Source: Paludibacter sp.
Lineage (GTDB): Bacteria; Bacteroidota; Bacteroidia; Bacteroidales; Paludibacteraceae
Assembly (NCBI GenBank): GCA_028692715.1
Contig: JAQUWU010000014.1
Location: forward strand, 1 to 64,000
Direction: 5' to 3'
Length of the DNA: 64,000 nucleotides
The stretch's first letter is position 1; each line of letters starts with the position of its first letter. This document shows positions 8,503 to 17,748 of the stretch, one piece after another. Under the pieces are notes generated by a model that saw nothing but the letters and a program-made list of their open reading frames with translations, was not told the DNA's origin and did no database searches. The position numbers were made by a program, and so were the translations under genes.

Positions 8503-9414
8503 TTAAACTTCCAATGCTCCGATTAGCTCGGACACATGCTTAAAACCATGTCTGTCCAAGTATTCGTTTATACCATCAATTACTTTAATGGATACAGTCG
8601 GATCAATAAAATTAGCTGTGCCTATCTGAATAGCAGAAGCACCTGCCAACATAAATTCAATAGCATCAACAGCATTCATAATACCACCTAAACCAATCAC
8701 TGGAATTTTTACAGAATTTGCAACCTGCCACACCATTCTCAAAGCAATCGGTTTGATTGCTGGACCTGAAAGTCCACCTGTAATGGTAGATAATATTGGT
8801 ATTCTTTTCTCGGCATTTATTGCCATACCCAAGAGTGTATTAATTAACGAAACAGAATCAGCTCCTTCGGCCTCAACCGCCAATGCAATGTCTGAAATGT
8901 TGGTTACATTCGGCGAAAGCTTTACAATCATTGTCTTTTTATACACTCTTCGCACTTCTCTAACAACCTGAGCAGCAGAAGGACAAGTAGTTCCGAACGC
9001 CATTCCGCCTTCCTTTACATTCGGACAAGAAATGTTTAATTCTATCGCTGGTATCTTTTCGAGTGCATTTATCTTCTCAGCTGTCTCAATATAGTCTTCA
9101 ACCGTGGAACCCGATACATTCACAATTATATTTGTATCGAAGTCCTTTATGGTTGGATAAATGTTGTCAATAAAGTATTCTACTCCCTTATTCTGCAGTC
9201 CTACAGCGGTTAACATGCCTGAAGGAGTCTCCGCCATACGTGGATAAGGATTGCCCTGACGTGCGCGAAGCGTTGTCCCTTTCACAAATATACCACCAAT
9301 TCGCGACAGATCCATAAAGTCTGAAAACTCGGTACCATAACCAAAAGTGCCCGATGCTGTCATCACCGGATTTTTCAATTGTAATTTGCCTATATTGATA
9401 TTTAAATTTGCCAT
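8503..9414 (-). CDS. pyrD: Dihydroorotate dehydrogenase B, catalytic subunit
   Basis: This 303-residue FMN TIM-barrel enzyme oxidises dihydroorotate to orotate in pyrimidine synthesis. The catalytic loop [17 protein letters not shown] contains the Cys that serves as base in class 1B enzymes, and C-terminal phosphate-loop motifs ([26 protein letters not shown]) are present. Its start overlaps the end of pyrK by 13 bp, so the two are translated together as the PyrDK complex, which passes electrons to NAD+ and suits anaerobic growth. Confidence 0.96.
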   Translation of the reverse strand: MANLNINIGKLQLKNPVMTASGTFGYGTEFSDFMDLSRIGGIFVKGTTLRARQGNPYPRMAETPSGMLTAVGLQNKGVEYFIDNIYPTIKDFDTNIIVNVSGSTVEDYIETAEKINALEKIPAIELNISCPNVKEGGMAFGTTCPSAAQVVREVRRVYKKTMIVKLSPNVTNISDIALAVEAEGADSVSLINTLLGMAINAEKRIPILSTITGGLSGPAIKPIALRMVWQVANSVKIPVIGLGGIMNAVDAIEFMLAGASAIQIGTANFIDPTVSIKVIDGINEYLDRHGFKHVSELIGALEV

Positions 9415-10178
9415 TTCAACTTTGTAATATTAAAAACCGGACCTTCAGTACAAACACAAACATGACCTTCGGTTGTATCAGTTACACAACACAAACAAGC
9501 ACCAATTCCACAGGCCATTGTATTTTCCAGAGAAACCTCGCAAACAGCCTTTATTTTGGCGGCATACGAAGCAACGGCCTTCATCATGGGCGTTGGCCCA
9601 CAAGTATAAATATAATCGAAATTTGAGCCCTTTAAAGCAGTATGCTGGGTAACAAAACCCTTTTCTCCCATACTTCCGTCTTCGGTAGTTATGTGAACTT
9701 TTCCATAACGTTCATATTCACTTTTCTGTAATATATCAGCAGCTGAACGTGCGCCCAGCAGAAAATTGACTTCAAATCCTTTGTTTTTAAAATAAGATCC
9801 GAGGAAAAGTAAGGGAGCAACACCACATCCTCCACCAATAAGGATAATTTTTGCATCTTTTTTATCAGGTTCGCTAAAACTATTCCCAAGGGGTAATATG
9901 ATATTCATTGTTTCGCCAGATTTTATTTCAGCCATACGCTTAGTTCCATCACCAATAATTTGGATCAATAACCACAGTTCATTTGTCTCATAATCAACAT
10001 AATGAATAGAAATAGGCCGTCTTAAAAAGGTAGTTGTAGAGCCATCAACACGTACCTCTGCGAATTGACCGGGAAGAATTTCAGGTAATTTTTCGTCAGA
10101 AGTTAGTTTCAATAATGAGTATTGATAACTTAAAGTAATATTTTCTTTTACAATTAAATCAAGAATGAATTTCTTCAT
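9402..10178 (-). CDS. pyrK: Dihydroorotate dehydrogenase B, electron transfer subunit
   Basis: PyrK carries FAD and a [2Fe-2S] cluster and moves electrons from PyrD to NAD+. The 258-residue form begins at the ATG at 10178 ([10 protein letters not shown]); an upstream start at 10241 would add 21 unlikely residues that overlap the promoter. Seen: the FAD-binding motif RRPISIH, the nucleotide loop [13 protein letters not shown], and a cysteine cluster near the C-terminus ([11 protein letters not shown] then [11 protein letters not shown]). It is first in the pyrKD operon. A -7 box, TAAATTTG, lies on the minus strand at 10252-10259. Confidence 0.95.
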   Translation of the reverse strand: MKKFILDLIVKENITLSYQYSLLKLTSDEKLPEILPGQFAEVRVDGSTTTFLRRPISIHYVDYETNELWLLIQIIGDGTKRMAEIKSGETMNIILPLGNSFSEPDKKDAKIILIGGGCGVAPLLFLGSYFKNKGFEVNFLLGARSAADILQKSEYERYGKVHITTEDGSMGEKGFVTQHTALKGSNFDYIYTCGPTPMMKAVASYAAKIKAVCEVSLENTMACGIGACLCCVTDTTEGHVCVCTEGPVFNITKLKWQI

Positions 10179-10251
10179 TAAATATATTATATTGTGTATC
10201 AACCTATTAAACAAGAAGATACTGTTATGAAAATTTCGCAATTATATCTTG

Positions 10252-10259
10252 CAAATTTA
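10252..10259 (-). promoter_or_regulatory. Promoter -7 box of pyrKD
   Basis: Read on the minus strand the sequence is TAAATTTG, an exact match to the Bacteroidota -7 consensus TAnnTTTG, about 75 bp before the pyrK ATG. The -33 element is weak (TTGG). Confidence 0.5.
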
Positions 10260-10572
10260 CGTAAATATCCCGATAATGCCAAGATTTAAACCTTAAAGAC
10301 ATCAAAATCAACTTATTTACTCTCCAAAAGTATTGCATAAGTGTGTTTTTTTGCCAACTCATCATATTTATAAAAATAAAAATAGAAGCAGGATATGTTT
10401 ATTGTCGTAAAACAAACAAAATACACCTTTCTAAACCTAATGCACGATAAAAATCGGAATCAAAATAGCTAGGACACAAAGAAAATATAAACCTGACGAT
10501 TTTCATCATAGCATCTTCTCGTTCAAAATACGACATTGTATTCTTTCCTTTACTTATTTATTTCAGAAAAAA
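10260..10572. other. Non-coding gap between pyrK promoter and XRE regulator gene
   Basis: About 310 bp of AT-rich sequence lies between the promoter region of pyrK and the stop of the regulator gene. I see no gene, convincing hairpin terminator or repeat in it. Confidence 0.5.
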
Positions 10573-11058
10573 TCATTTTGTTTCAAATTCCTGGAAAGTA
10601 TTATCATTATAGTAAACAATAATTTTCCGAACCGTTTTAGAATTTGATTCATTTGACTGAACTGAAATATCCAATGCAGAATGAGGTTGTTTTTGACCTG
10701 TTTCAGATACTATTTGTTTTTTTTGCTGAATGGTTTCAAAAACTGATTGAGTTTTTTCGCCGTTTTTTTGATCGGAAACAACTGATTTTGAATCACTTTC
10801 ATCCATATCTTCGAACAACGAGAGCGTCTGAGATTGCTTTTCTATACGATACATCGATCCAACGCCCAGAATAAGCCAGTCTGAACTAATTGTACGGAAC
10901 CGATTCAAAATTTTTTTCAATACATCTAGACTCGGATTGTTACGTCCATTTAATATGTGTGATAGAGTAGAACCCTGAATGCCGATTTCACTGGCAAATA
11001 CTGCAGCAGTCATTTCTTCCTTCTGCATGATTTTATCGATTCGTTCTTTTTCATCCAT
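10573..11058 (-). CDS. XRE-family helix-turn-helix transcriptional regulator
   Basis: The 161-residue protein has an N-terminal HTH_3 domain (about residues 3-65). The recognition region is AAVFASEIGIQGSTLSHILNGRNNPSLDVL, followed by SSDWLILGVGSMYR, a tail common in small Bacteroidales regulators. A variable polar linker (about 75-130) leads to a short C-terminal basic and beta segment, KTVRKIIVYYNDNTFQEFE. The regulated target is not obvious: no phage or toxin gene sits next to it. A perfect palindrome overlapping its own -7 box indicates self-repression. Confidence 0.85.
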   Translation of the reverse strand: MDEKERIDKIMQKEEMTAAVFASEIGIQGSTLSHILNGRNNPSLDVLKKILNRFRTISSDWLILGVGSMYRIEKQSQTLSLFEDMDESDSKSVVSDQKNGEKTQSVFETIQQKKQIVSETGQKQPHSALDISVQSNESNSKTVRKIIVYYNDNTFQEFETK

Positions 11059-11103
11059 AATATTCAGTATAAATGTGAAGTAATAGAATTGTATATTTCT
11101 TTA

Positions 11104-11130
11104 CAAAGATATGTGAAATGATTCACATAT
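11104..11130 (-). promoter_or_regulatory. XRE gene promoter with overlapping operator palindrome
   Basis: On the minus strand TATCTTTG (11104-11111) matches the -7 consensus. Overlapping it is a perfect 9-bp inverted repeat, ATATGTGAA / TTCACATAT with a 4-bp spacer (11109-11130), about 50 bp before the start codon. Position and symmetry are those of an autorepressor operator. A weaker related site (TGTGAT...AACACA) follows near 11147-11161. Confidence 0.65.
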
Positions 11131-12065
11131 ACAAACTATATACATTTGTGATAATAACACATAGCCAGATTACAAATGTAAATCACATATTCTAAAGGAT
11201 AAATAGAATAAAACATATCTATATTTCTGTTTAATAATACATTATATTGGATCTGTAGAAAGTAGTATGTTTTAAAGTAACAATGCATATATTAGTAACT
11301 ATATACACTGATATTGAGCGTATTATTATATATAAATATATATTTATTAGGAAGTTACGCCATATTTAGACAAATATAAACATTGAATTAAAGTAAATTT
11401 ATATATTAATGCTTTATATTACTGATTATATGGTATTTACATATATTATTTATTCCTATCTTTTAAAAATACTTTTGTCCACTTTACAAACATATATAAT
11501 TCATTTATGTAAAGTATGAATAGATATAATTGTAAAATTTACGCATGTATTTAACTAATACATTTGTACATATTACCATTTGTAATGTTACATTTATACA
11601 TTTACATTTGTAAACAAAATAAAATGATTCCGTGACTACTCTCAAAAAATAGTATCCAACTAAATTCAGAGATGGACTCTGTTTAAATTATAATTTTATC
11701 CTTTAATATAAAAATCTACCCTACTTTCAAAAAAGAAATTCAATATTCTACGTAAATGCTATTTTAATAATAAATTAGATTGTGAAAAGCGCAGATAAAC
11801 AAAACTAATACAAGTATTTAGATGTAATTTCACCTTCTGAGAATCTAATATTTAATTTTTGTGAAGGATTGGAGGGAAATACAGATTGTACAAACGATAC
11901 AATCCATACCATTAATGGATCAACTCAGTTTGGTTGTAATATTACTACATACAGAAATGGGAAGAACTATGCGCTGCAATCTGGTATTTCAAACAGTATA
12001 ACATTTACAACAGACTAAATAATTTTCTGGATATTCTGTTAGTAGAATCCTTCAATATAAAGCAA
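11131..12065. other. AT-rich desert with TTACAnnTGTAA motifs and a coding remnant
   Basis: Nearly 1 kb without an intact gene, well above the local AT content. It holds repeated copies of a short palindromic motif, including TTACAAATGTAA (11170-11181) and TTACATTTGTAA (11602-11613), plus several partial copies between 11555 and 11615. Near its right end lies a gene fragment (11808-12018). I see no IS ends and no DnaA-box cluster. Confidence 0.5.
11808..12018 (+). pseudogene. Remnant of a secreted-type protein gene
   Basis: A frame lacking any start codon encodes about 60 residues of protein-like sequence, including LIFNFCEGLEGNTDC and QFGCNITTYRNGKNYALQSG, ending at the TAA at 12016-12018. 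Gly/Asn/Thr-rich composition with spaced Cys suggests part of an extracellular protein. The gene it came from is not recognised. Confidence 0.4.
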
Positions 12066-12101
12066 AAAAAAGAGTTCGAAATTAATTTCGAACTCTTTTA
12101 T
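12066..12101. terminator. Bidirectional terminator after the zinc-ribbon gene
   Basis: A perfect palindrome, AGAGTTCGAAAT / ATTTCGAACTCT (12071-12096), is flanked by an A run on the left and T-rich sequence on the right. It closes the leftward operon starting with the Nif3-like gene. Confidence 0.85.
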
Positions 12102-12119
12102 ATAATGATAATTTTTTCT

Positions 12120-12893
12120 CTATTCTTCTGAAGCCGGAGCAACTCCTGCTAACTCCTGATCGACCAAAATACGACCACAATATTCACATACAATAATTTT
12201 CTTACGTAAACGAATATCCAACTGGCGTTGAGCTGGAATTTTGTTGAAGCAACCGCCACATGCATCACGCTGTACATAAACAACCGCTAAACCATTGCGT
12301 GCATTTTTACGGATACGTTTGAAAGCTGTTACCAAACGTGGTTCAATCAACGATTCAATTTCTTTTGCATGTTCACGAAGTTTCTCTTCTTCGTGTTTAG
12401 TCTCTTGAACGATTTCGTTCAACTCACCTTTTTTCTGTTCAAGATCCAGTTTACGTTCTGCTAAATGTGCCGCCGTAATTTTTTGCTCCGCTTGTTTAGA
12501 TTCCTGAGCAACTGAAAATTCACGAATACGTTTTTCGCACAATTCTATTTCAAGTGACTGAAACTCAACTTCTTTAGAAAGATTGTCGTATTCACGATTA
12601 TTACGAACGTTATCCTGTTGTTCTTTGTATTTTGCAATTTTCATACTGGATTCTTCAATCTCAATCTTCTTGCTTGCAATTGTGGCAATAATATCAGCGA
12701 TTTCAGTTTCGAAATTTTCCATACGGGTATTCAATCCGATAATTTCGTCTTCTAAATCCTGCACTTCTAATGGGAGTTCACCACGTAAAATTTTTATTTC
12801 ATCGATTTTGGAAACTGCTTTTTGAAGCTCATAAAGTGCTTTTAGTTTTTCCTCAACGGTAATTTCTTTTTCTGCTTTTATTTCTGTAGCCAT
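12120..12893 (-). CDS. Coiled-coil protein with C4 zinc ribbon
   Basis: The 257-residue protein is mostly a charged antiparallel coiled coil (about 15-200). It ends in a zinc ribbon with C212, C215, C236 and C239 (CGGC...CEYC), the zf-RING_7 / CT398-type family. Members are conserved in many bacteria; some interact with flagellar or secretion ATPases, but the role in Bacteroidota is unknown. It starts 5 bp after the stop of the Nif3-like gene, an arrangement found widely in this phylum and a sign of co-expression. Confidence 0.85.
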   Translation of the reverse strand: MATEIKAEKEITVEEKLKALYELQKAVSKIDEIKILRGELPLEVQDLEDEIIGLNTRMENFETEIADIIATIASKKIEIEESSMKIAKYKEQQDNVRNNREYDNLSKEVEFQSLEIELCEKRIREFSVAQESKQAEQKITAAHLAERKLDLEQKKGELNEIVQETKHEEEKLREHAKEIESLIEPRLVTAFKRIRKNARNGLAVVYVQRDACGGCFNKIPAQRQLDIRLRKKIIVCEYCGRILVDQELAGVAPASEE

Positions 12894-12898
12894 ATTGA

Positions 12899-13993
12899 TT
12901 ACAAATAGTTTATGGGGTTGGTTTTACTGTCTGAAATTTGGACTGCAAATGTAGGTATTTTTTTTGTAATTATCTCATAAAAAATGTCTTTTGTGAACTG
13001 TTCGCTTTCAAAATGTCCAATATCGGCAATCAAAATACGATTTTCAGCTTCAAAAAATTCATGATACTTAAAATCGCCCGAAATATATACATCCGCATTA
13101 ACTGAAATGGCATTTTTCAAAAATGAACTTCCTGAGCCTCCACATAATGCAATACTTTTCACTTTTTTCCCTGATAAGTTGGTATGTCTTATCATCGGAA
13201 CATTAAAAATTGATTTTATTCTATTTAAAAAAAACAGTTCTTCTTCCGGTTCTTCCAAATCACCTACTATCCCTGTTCCCACCTGCTTCCAACTATTCTT
13301 CAAAGGAATTAAATCATAGGCAGGTTCTTCATAGGGATGAGTTTTAAGCAAAGCGGTCAAAACTTTAAACTTAAGATAATCGGGTAAGATTACCTCAATT
13401 TTAATTTCTGATTCGGTATGGAATTCGTTAATCCTCCCAACGAAAGGTTGTGCTTCATCGTTCGCTTTAAAAGTTCCCAAACCTTCAACATTAAAACTAC
13501 AACTATCATAATTTCCAATGTGTCCGGCTCCGGCAGTAAATAATGCCTCACGTACAGCGTACGAATGAATACGCGGAACAAAAGTGATTAATTTAAGTAA
13601 AGAATCTTCTTTAGGTAGAAGAATGCGAATATTTTTCAATCCAATTTTCTCTGCCATTTTCCCACTTACACCCGCTAGCACATTATCCATGTTTGTATGA
13701 GCAGCATAAATAGCGATATCATTTTTTATCGCTTTGACAACACATCGTTGAACTTCATTTTGTCCGGTAATTTGTTTTAATCCACTGAAGATAAGTGGAT
13801 GATGCGATATTATCAAATTGCATTTTTTCAGTAGAGCTTCTTCTAAAACTTTTTCTGTTACATCAATGCATACCAAAACTGAACTTACCTCCATTTGTGA
13901 GTTGCCAACGAGAAGACCCGCATTGTCATAGCTTTCCTGCAACGACAACGGTGCTACTTCTTCGATAAGACTGCAAATAGATTTAACGTTCAT
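12899..13993 (-). CDS. Nif3-like dinuclear metal-centre protein
   Basis: The 364-residue protein belongs to the Nif3/YbgI (DUF34) family, which forms a hexameric ring with two metal ions per subunit. Metal-binding motifs ISHHPLIFSG (about residues 62-71), AAHTNMDN and DIGHFESEQ are all visible. Between the two Nif3 halves is a PII-like insert (about 125-235), typical of the longer members. The family has been linked to GTP cyclohydrolase I-like folds and metal insertion, but the reaction is unknown. It is the first of a two-gene operon with the zinc-ribbon gene. Confidence 0.9.
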   Translation of the reverse strand: MNVKSICSLIEEVAPLSLQESYDNAGLLVGNSQMEVSSVLVCIDVTEKVLEEALLKKCNLIISHHPLIFSGLKQITGQNEVQRCVVKAIKNDIAIYAAHTNMDNVLAGVSGKMAEKIGLKNIRILLPKEDSLLKLITFVPRIHSYAVREALFTAGAGHIGNYDSCSFNVEGLGTFKANDEAQPFVGRINEFHTESEIKIEVILPDYLKFKVLTALLKTHPYEEPAYDLIPLKNSWKQVGTGIVGDLEEPEEELFFLNRIKSIFNVPMIRHTNLSGKKVKSIALCGGSGSSFLKNAISVNADVYISGDFKYHEFFEAENRILIADIGHFESEQFTKDIFYEIITKKIPTFAVQISDSKTNPINYL

Positions 13994-14002
13994 AATTATA
14001 TA

Positions 14003-14099
14003 CCCCTAGCCCCTAAAGGGGAACTAAGTTACTTTTGATTTTAATAATTCTATTTCAAAGGAAATGACTCTTTTCTTATTCCCCTTTAGGGGTTAGGGG
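14003..14099. repeat. 97-bp palindromic element, copy 1 (paired CCCCTA arms)
   Basis: The left arm CCCCTAGCCCCTAAAGGGG (14003-14021) and right arm CCCCTTTAGGGGTTAGGGG (14081-14099) are inverted copies about 60 bp apart. The full length matches the other two paired copies at 25840 and 26857. The right arm runs into the end of the DUF5606 gene and encodes its last residues. Confidence 0.75.
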
Positions 14100-14504
14100 T
14101 TCTTCTTTCTTTACTTCAGGTAAGAAATCGGTAATTTGTGCTTTGATAAGAATATTATACCAAGATATCAATTTACGAATATCGCTTGGATAAACTCGTT
14201 CCCGGTCATATTCAGGCAAAACTTCTTCCATATAATTACGAAGTTTATCATTATCGGCTTTAGGATCGATTGAGCTGGCAGCACCGTTTTCTTTTACTCT
14301 TACAGATTCAAGCACTTCTCCAAGAGGAACTTCTGCTGTTTCGGTAAATATTGCAATATCACCAAGTGAAACCACTTTATCTTTTGTATAAGCAGGAATT
14401 CTTTTTCCATCAATCAATGATTCTACAATCAACATGTTTTTTCCCTGAGAAACGAGTTTAAAAAGACCGGGTTTACCGGTTAATGATAAGATATCTTTCA
14501 ACAT
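14076..14504 (-). CDS. DUF5606-domain protein
   Basis: This 142-residue cytoplasmic protein begins MLKDILSLTGKPGLFKLVSQ, the signature of DUF5606, a family nearly restricted to Bacteroidota. Its function is unknown; the N-terminal part looks like a small beta-barrel. The extreme C-terminus, EEPLTPKGE, is translated from the right arm of the palindromic repeat at 14081-14099, so the native stop seems to have been displaced by insertion of that element. It lies upstream of the Nif3-like gene in the same direction. Confidence 0.85.
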   Translation of the reverse strand: MLKDILSLTGKPGLFKLVSQGKNMLIVESLIDGKRIPAYTKDKVVSLGDIAIFTETAEVPLGEVLESVRVKENGAASSIDPKADNDKLRNYMEEVLPEYDRERVYPSDIRKLISWYNILIKAQITDFLPEVKKEEPLTPKGE

Positions 14505-14618
14505 AAATCAAATTTATTGACAATTAAATGCGTGATTATTATATTTTTAATTATTATTTCTTTCAAAATTTACAGTTTACAAATATAACTTAATTTTGTA
14601 GCGAAGCAATTTAAATTA

Positions 14619-15347
14619 TTAATTTTTAATTATTAAACGAGTCAAATCTTTCATAGAAATTTTACCCTCGTAAATAGCTTTACCGGTAATTACTGCAGGG
14701 ATTGATGCTTCATGTAATAATTCAATGTCTCTGATTGAACTCACCCCACCGCTTGCAATTAAGTACATATTAGGTTGAGCTGCAAGCATTTTCTTATATA
14801 ATTCTATGGCCGGACCGGTCAACATACCATCTTTGCTAATATCAGTACATATTACCTTGCTAATACCTTGATTCACATAATCCTTTATAAATGGTAATAA
14901 CTCTAGTTCAGTGGTTTCCAGCCAACCTCCTACTGCAATTTTTTCATTTTTCACATCAGCTCCAAGTATAATTTTTTCAGCTCCAAATGTTGAAATCCAT
15001 GCTGAAAAAACTTCTGGATTTTTAACAGCTATACTCCCACCCGTTATCATGCTTGCCCCACATTCAAAAGCAACGCGCAAATCATCATCCGATTTTAATC
15101 CACCACCAAAATCAACTATCAAATTTGTAGAAGTACATATTGTTTCCAAAACTTTATGATTTACAATATGATGTGCTTTTGCACCATCTAAGTCGACTAA
15201 ATGTAACCGACGAATGCCGGCATCAGCAAACATTTTGGCAACCTCTAAAGGATTTTCATTATAAACAGTTTTCTGATTATAATCGCCTTGTGAAAGGCGA
15301 ACACATTTCCCATCAATTAGGTCGATGGCGGGTATTATTTCTATCAC
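14619..15347 (-). CDS. hisA: Phosphoribosylformimino-5-aminoimidazole carboxamide ribotide isomerase
   Basis: HisA carries out the Amadori rearrangement at step four of histidine synthesis. The 242-residue TIM barrel has the N-terminal [17 protein letters not shown] with the catalytic Asp, [10 protein letters not shown], and the second-half catalytic [12 protein letters not shown] and ASGGVSS. The frame is open to 15431, but family length and alignment place the start at GTG 15345-15347 ([11 protein letters not shown]); there is no ATG close to this point. No other his gene is nearby, which is unusual because hisA usually sits between hisH and hisF. Confidence 0.93.
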   Translation of the reverse strand: MIEIIPAIDLIDGKCVRLSQGDYNQKTVYNENPLEVAKMFADAGIRRLHLVDLDGAKAHHIVNHKVLETICTSTNLIVDFGGGLKSDDDLRVAFECGASMITGGSIAVKNPEVFSAWISTFGAEKIILGADVKNEKIAVGGWLETTELELLPFIKDYVNQGISKVICTDISKDGMLTGPAIELYKKMLAAQPNMYLIASGGVSSIRDIELLHEASIPAVITGKAIYEGKISMKDLTRLIIKN

Positions 15348-15460
15348 AATTGTTGCTCTTTTAAATGTAATTACTTTCAGAATTTTATTCAATAATTCGC
15401 ACAAAAGTACTAAAAAAGCTAAGCAATACAAAACTTAAAATTATCGTTACAAAAGTAAAC

Positions 15461-16702
15461 CTATTGTTCAAAATCCTTCAAAGTGTCTTTAATGATAACA
15501 ATACATTCATAAATCTGATTTTCAGTAATTACCAAGGGTGGCGCAAAACGAATAATATTAGTATGTGTTGGTTTGGCAAGGAGTCCGTTTTCCAGCAATT
15601 TTACACAAATATCCCAAGCAAGGTTTTTGTGACCTTCATTATTGATTATCAAAGCATTTAATAAACCTTTTCCACGAACAAACATTGCAATTTTTGAATT
15701 TTCGCAGAAAGCTTTCATCTCATTCCTGAAAATTTCGCCTAATCTGAAAGCATTTTCAGCAAGATTCTCGTCACGAATAACATCAAGAGCAGAAATGGCT
15801 ACAGCAGCAGCCAGAGGATTTCCACCAAAAGTTGAACCATGTTGTCCCGGTTGAATTACTTCCATAATTTCGTTACTTGATAAAACTGCCGAAACTGGAT
15901 AAACGCCACCTGACATTGCTTTTCCAAGAATCAAAATATCGGGATGTACATTTTCGTAATCACAAGCTAGTAATTTGCCGGTTCGTGCAATTCCAGTTTG
16001 AACTTCGTCGGCAATAAAAAGCACATTATGCTGGCTACAAAGCTCATAACAAGCCTTTAAATATCCTTCATCCGGCACAAAAGCACCTGCTTCTCCCTGA
16101 ATTGGTTCTACTAAAAAACCGGCAATATTGGGATTCTCATTCAGGACTTTTTCCAATGCTTTCACATCGTTATAAGGAATCACGATAAATCCGGGTGTAA
16201 AAGGACCAAAATGTGTATTTGCATCCGGATCTACGGAAAAAGATACGATAGTTGTCGTACGTCCATGAAAATTATTTTCACACACTACTATTTGAGCGGA
16301 ATTTTCCTTTAATCCTTTCTTTTCGTATGCCCATTTACGACAAAGTTTTATAGCAGTTTCCACGGCTTCCGCACCAGTATTCATGGGTAAAACCTTTTCG
16401 TACCCAAAATAGGAAGTAACAAACTCTTCGTAAATCCCAAGCTGACTATTGAAAAAAGCACGTGAAGTAAGTGTCAATTTTTGAGCTTGTCCAATCAAAG
16501 TATTGATAATTTTAGGATGACAATGACCTTGATTTACAGCTGAATAGGCTGAAAGAAAATCATAATACTTTTTTCCATCCACATCCCACACAAATACTCC
16601 CTCGCCCCTGTCAAGCACAACCGGTAGTGGGTGATAATTGTGAGCACCAAATATATTTTCAAGCTCCATGAGTTCTGGAGCGGTAAGTTTTTTATCAGTC
16701 AT
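15461..16702 (-). CDS. rocD: Ornithine--oxo-acid aminotransferase
   Basis: This 413-residue class III PLP aminotransferase moves the delta-amino group of ornithine to 2-oxoglutarate, giving glutamate-5-semialdehyde and glutamate. Seen: the N-terminal [12 protein letters not shown] typical of ornithine aminotransferases, the cofactor-binding [14 protein letters not shown] (107-120), Asp in IADEVQTG (about 232), and the Schiff-base lysine K261 in [10 protein letters not shown]. It follows ctlX by 33 bp in the same direction, placing it as the last step of an arginine to glutamate-semialdehyde route. Confidence 0.93.
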   Translation of the reverse strand: MTDKKLTAPELMELENIFGAHNYHPLPVVLDRGEGVFVWDVDGKKYYDFLSAYSAVNQGHCHPKIINTLIGQAQKLTLTSRAFFNSQLGIYEEFVTSYFGYEKVLPMNTGAEAVETAIKLCRKWAYEKKGLKENSAQIVVCENNFHGRTTTIVSFSVDPDANTHFGPFTPGFIVIPYNDVKALEKVLNENPNIAGFLVEPIQGEAGAFVPDEGYLKACYELCSQHNVLFIADEVQTGIARTGKLLACDYENVHPDILILGKAMSGGVYPVSAVLSSNEIMEVIQPGQHGSTFGGNPLAAAVAISALDVIRDENLAENAFRLGEIFRNEMKAFCENSKIAMFVRGKGLLNALIINNEGHKNLAWDICVKLLENGLLAKPTHTNIIRFAPPLVITENQIYECIVIIKDTLKDFEQ

Positions 16703-16735
16703 TATTTTTAAGTTGACTAGTTGATTTTTTTTATT

Positions 16736-17659
16736 TTAGAAGATTTCAGCTATCATACATCTCACACTTCCACCACCTACTTTTTCGATAGTTGGAATTG
16801 GAATAATAATCAGCTCATTGTGCAAAGATAAACGCTCAATTTGATTTTTATTTAGTGAGTCATAAGCAGATTGAGACATAATTAACAATAACTTTCCATC
16901 TTCATTTTCAACTTGAAGCATATTTCCGGCAAAATGCAACATTTGGTCTTCAGTTATTGTAATAATTTCTTTTCCACTATTTTTCAGTTCATCTACTACT
17001 TTCTTCCGTTCTTCCAAATCATCAATGCAAACATCACAAATTACAGCATATTCATCGCAAACACTCATCATAACATTTGTATGATAAATGGGTAAACGTT
17101 TATTCCCTACAGTTTGATTAGCATTGAAAAAAATCGGTTTAAATTGAAAGACTTTACAAAATTGAAGAAAAACCGATTTGTCAGTTCTTTCTGATAATGC
17201 CGCATAAGCAATTCTGTCCACTCTGTCAAGTATCATACTACCCGTACCTTCAAGAAAAAGATTCTGTTTTTCCCAAAAAGTAAAATCAACAATGTTCATA
17301 ATATCACAACATTGTTCATTCAGGTAGTTTAATATATTTTTATTTCTCTCCTGTCTTCGGTTTTCTGCATACATTGGATACAAAACAACTTGTCCTTCAC
17401 CATGAAAAGAAACCCAGTTGTTAGGGAAGATAGAATCCGGGGTATGAGGTTCGAAGGTGTCTTCAACGACCCGAACATCAACTCCATTCGCACGAATAAT
17501 TTTCACCATTTCATTAAATTCATTCAGCGCATTACCCTGAATATCAACACTATTCATTTCAGTCTTCTGCTGAAAATAGTTATTTACAGCTGTCTGTTGA
17601 TTATAGCCAAATGCAACCGGCTCAATCATTAAAATTTTGTTTGTTGTCTGTGTTCTCAT
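16736..17659 (-). CDS. ctlX: Citrulline hydrolase CtlX (amidinotransferase superfamily)
   Basis: The 307-residue protein is a guanidino-modifying-enzyme fold hydrolase of the CtlX type, expected to cleave citrulline to ornithine, CO2 and ammonia. Hallmarks are DSIFPNNWVSFH (75-86), LEGTGSMILDR (136-146), the catalytic His in IYHTNVMMS (H193) and the nucleophilic Cys near the end (GGGSVRCM, C301). It sits between a deiminase-like gene and rocD, which fits the citrulline assignment well. The exact substrate is inferred from family and context. Confidence 0.85.
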   Translation of the reverse strand: MRTQTTNKILMIEPVAFGYNQQTAVNNYFQQKTEMNSVDIQGNALNEFNEMVKIIRANGVDVRVVEDTFEPHTPDSIFPNNWVSFHGEGQVVLYPMYAENRRQERNKNILNYLNEQCCDIMNIVDFTFWEKQNLFLEGTGSMILDRVDRIAYAALSERTDKSVFLQFCKVFQFKPIFFNANQTVGNKRLPIYHTNVMMSVCDEYAVICDVCIDDLEERKKVVDELKNSGKEIITITEDQMLHFAGNMLQVENEDGKLLLIMSQSAYDSLNKNQIERLSLHNELIIIPIPTIEKVGGGSVRCMIAEIF

Positions 17660-17748
17660 ATATTATCTCCTCACAAAATAAGGTGTTAGTTATTTATTTT
17701 CCGGTAATATTTATTAAGAAACTGTTTAGTGCTTTAGAACGCAAAATA

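Noticed and set aside
11131..12065. Chromosomal replication origin in the AT-rich desert
   Set aside because: No cluster of TTATCCACA-like DnaA boxes and no dnaA, dnaN or similar origin-linked gene nearby.
14619..15431. HisA with 28 extra N-terminal residues from a start at 15431
   Set aside because: The added part is hydrophobic, unrelated to HisA and would make the enzyme too long. GTG at 15345-15347 gives the family start.
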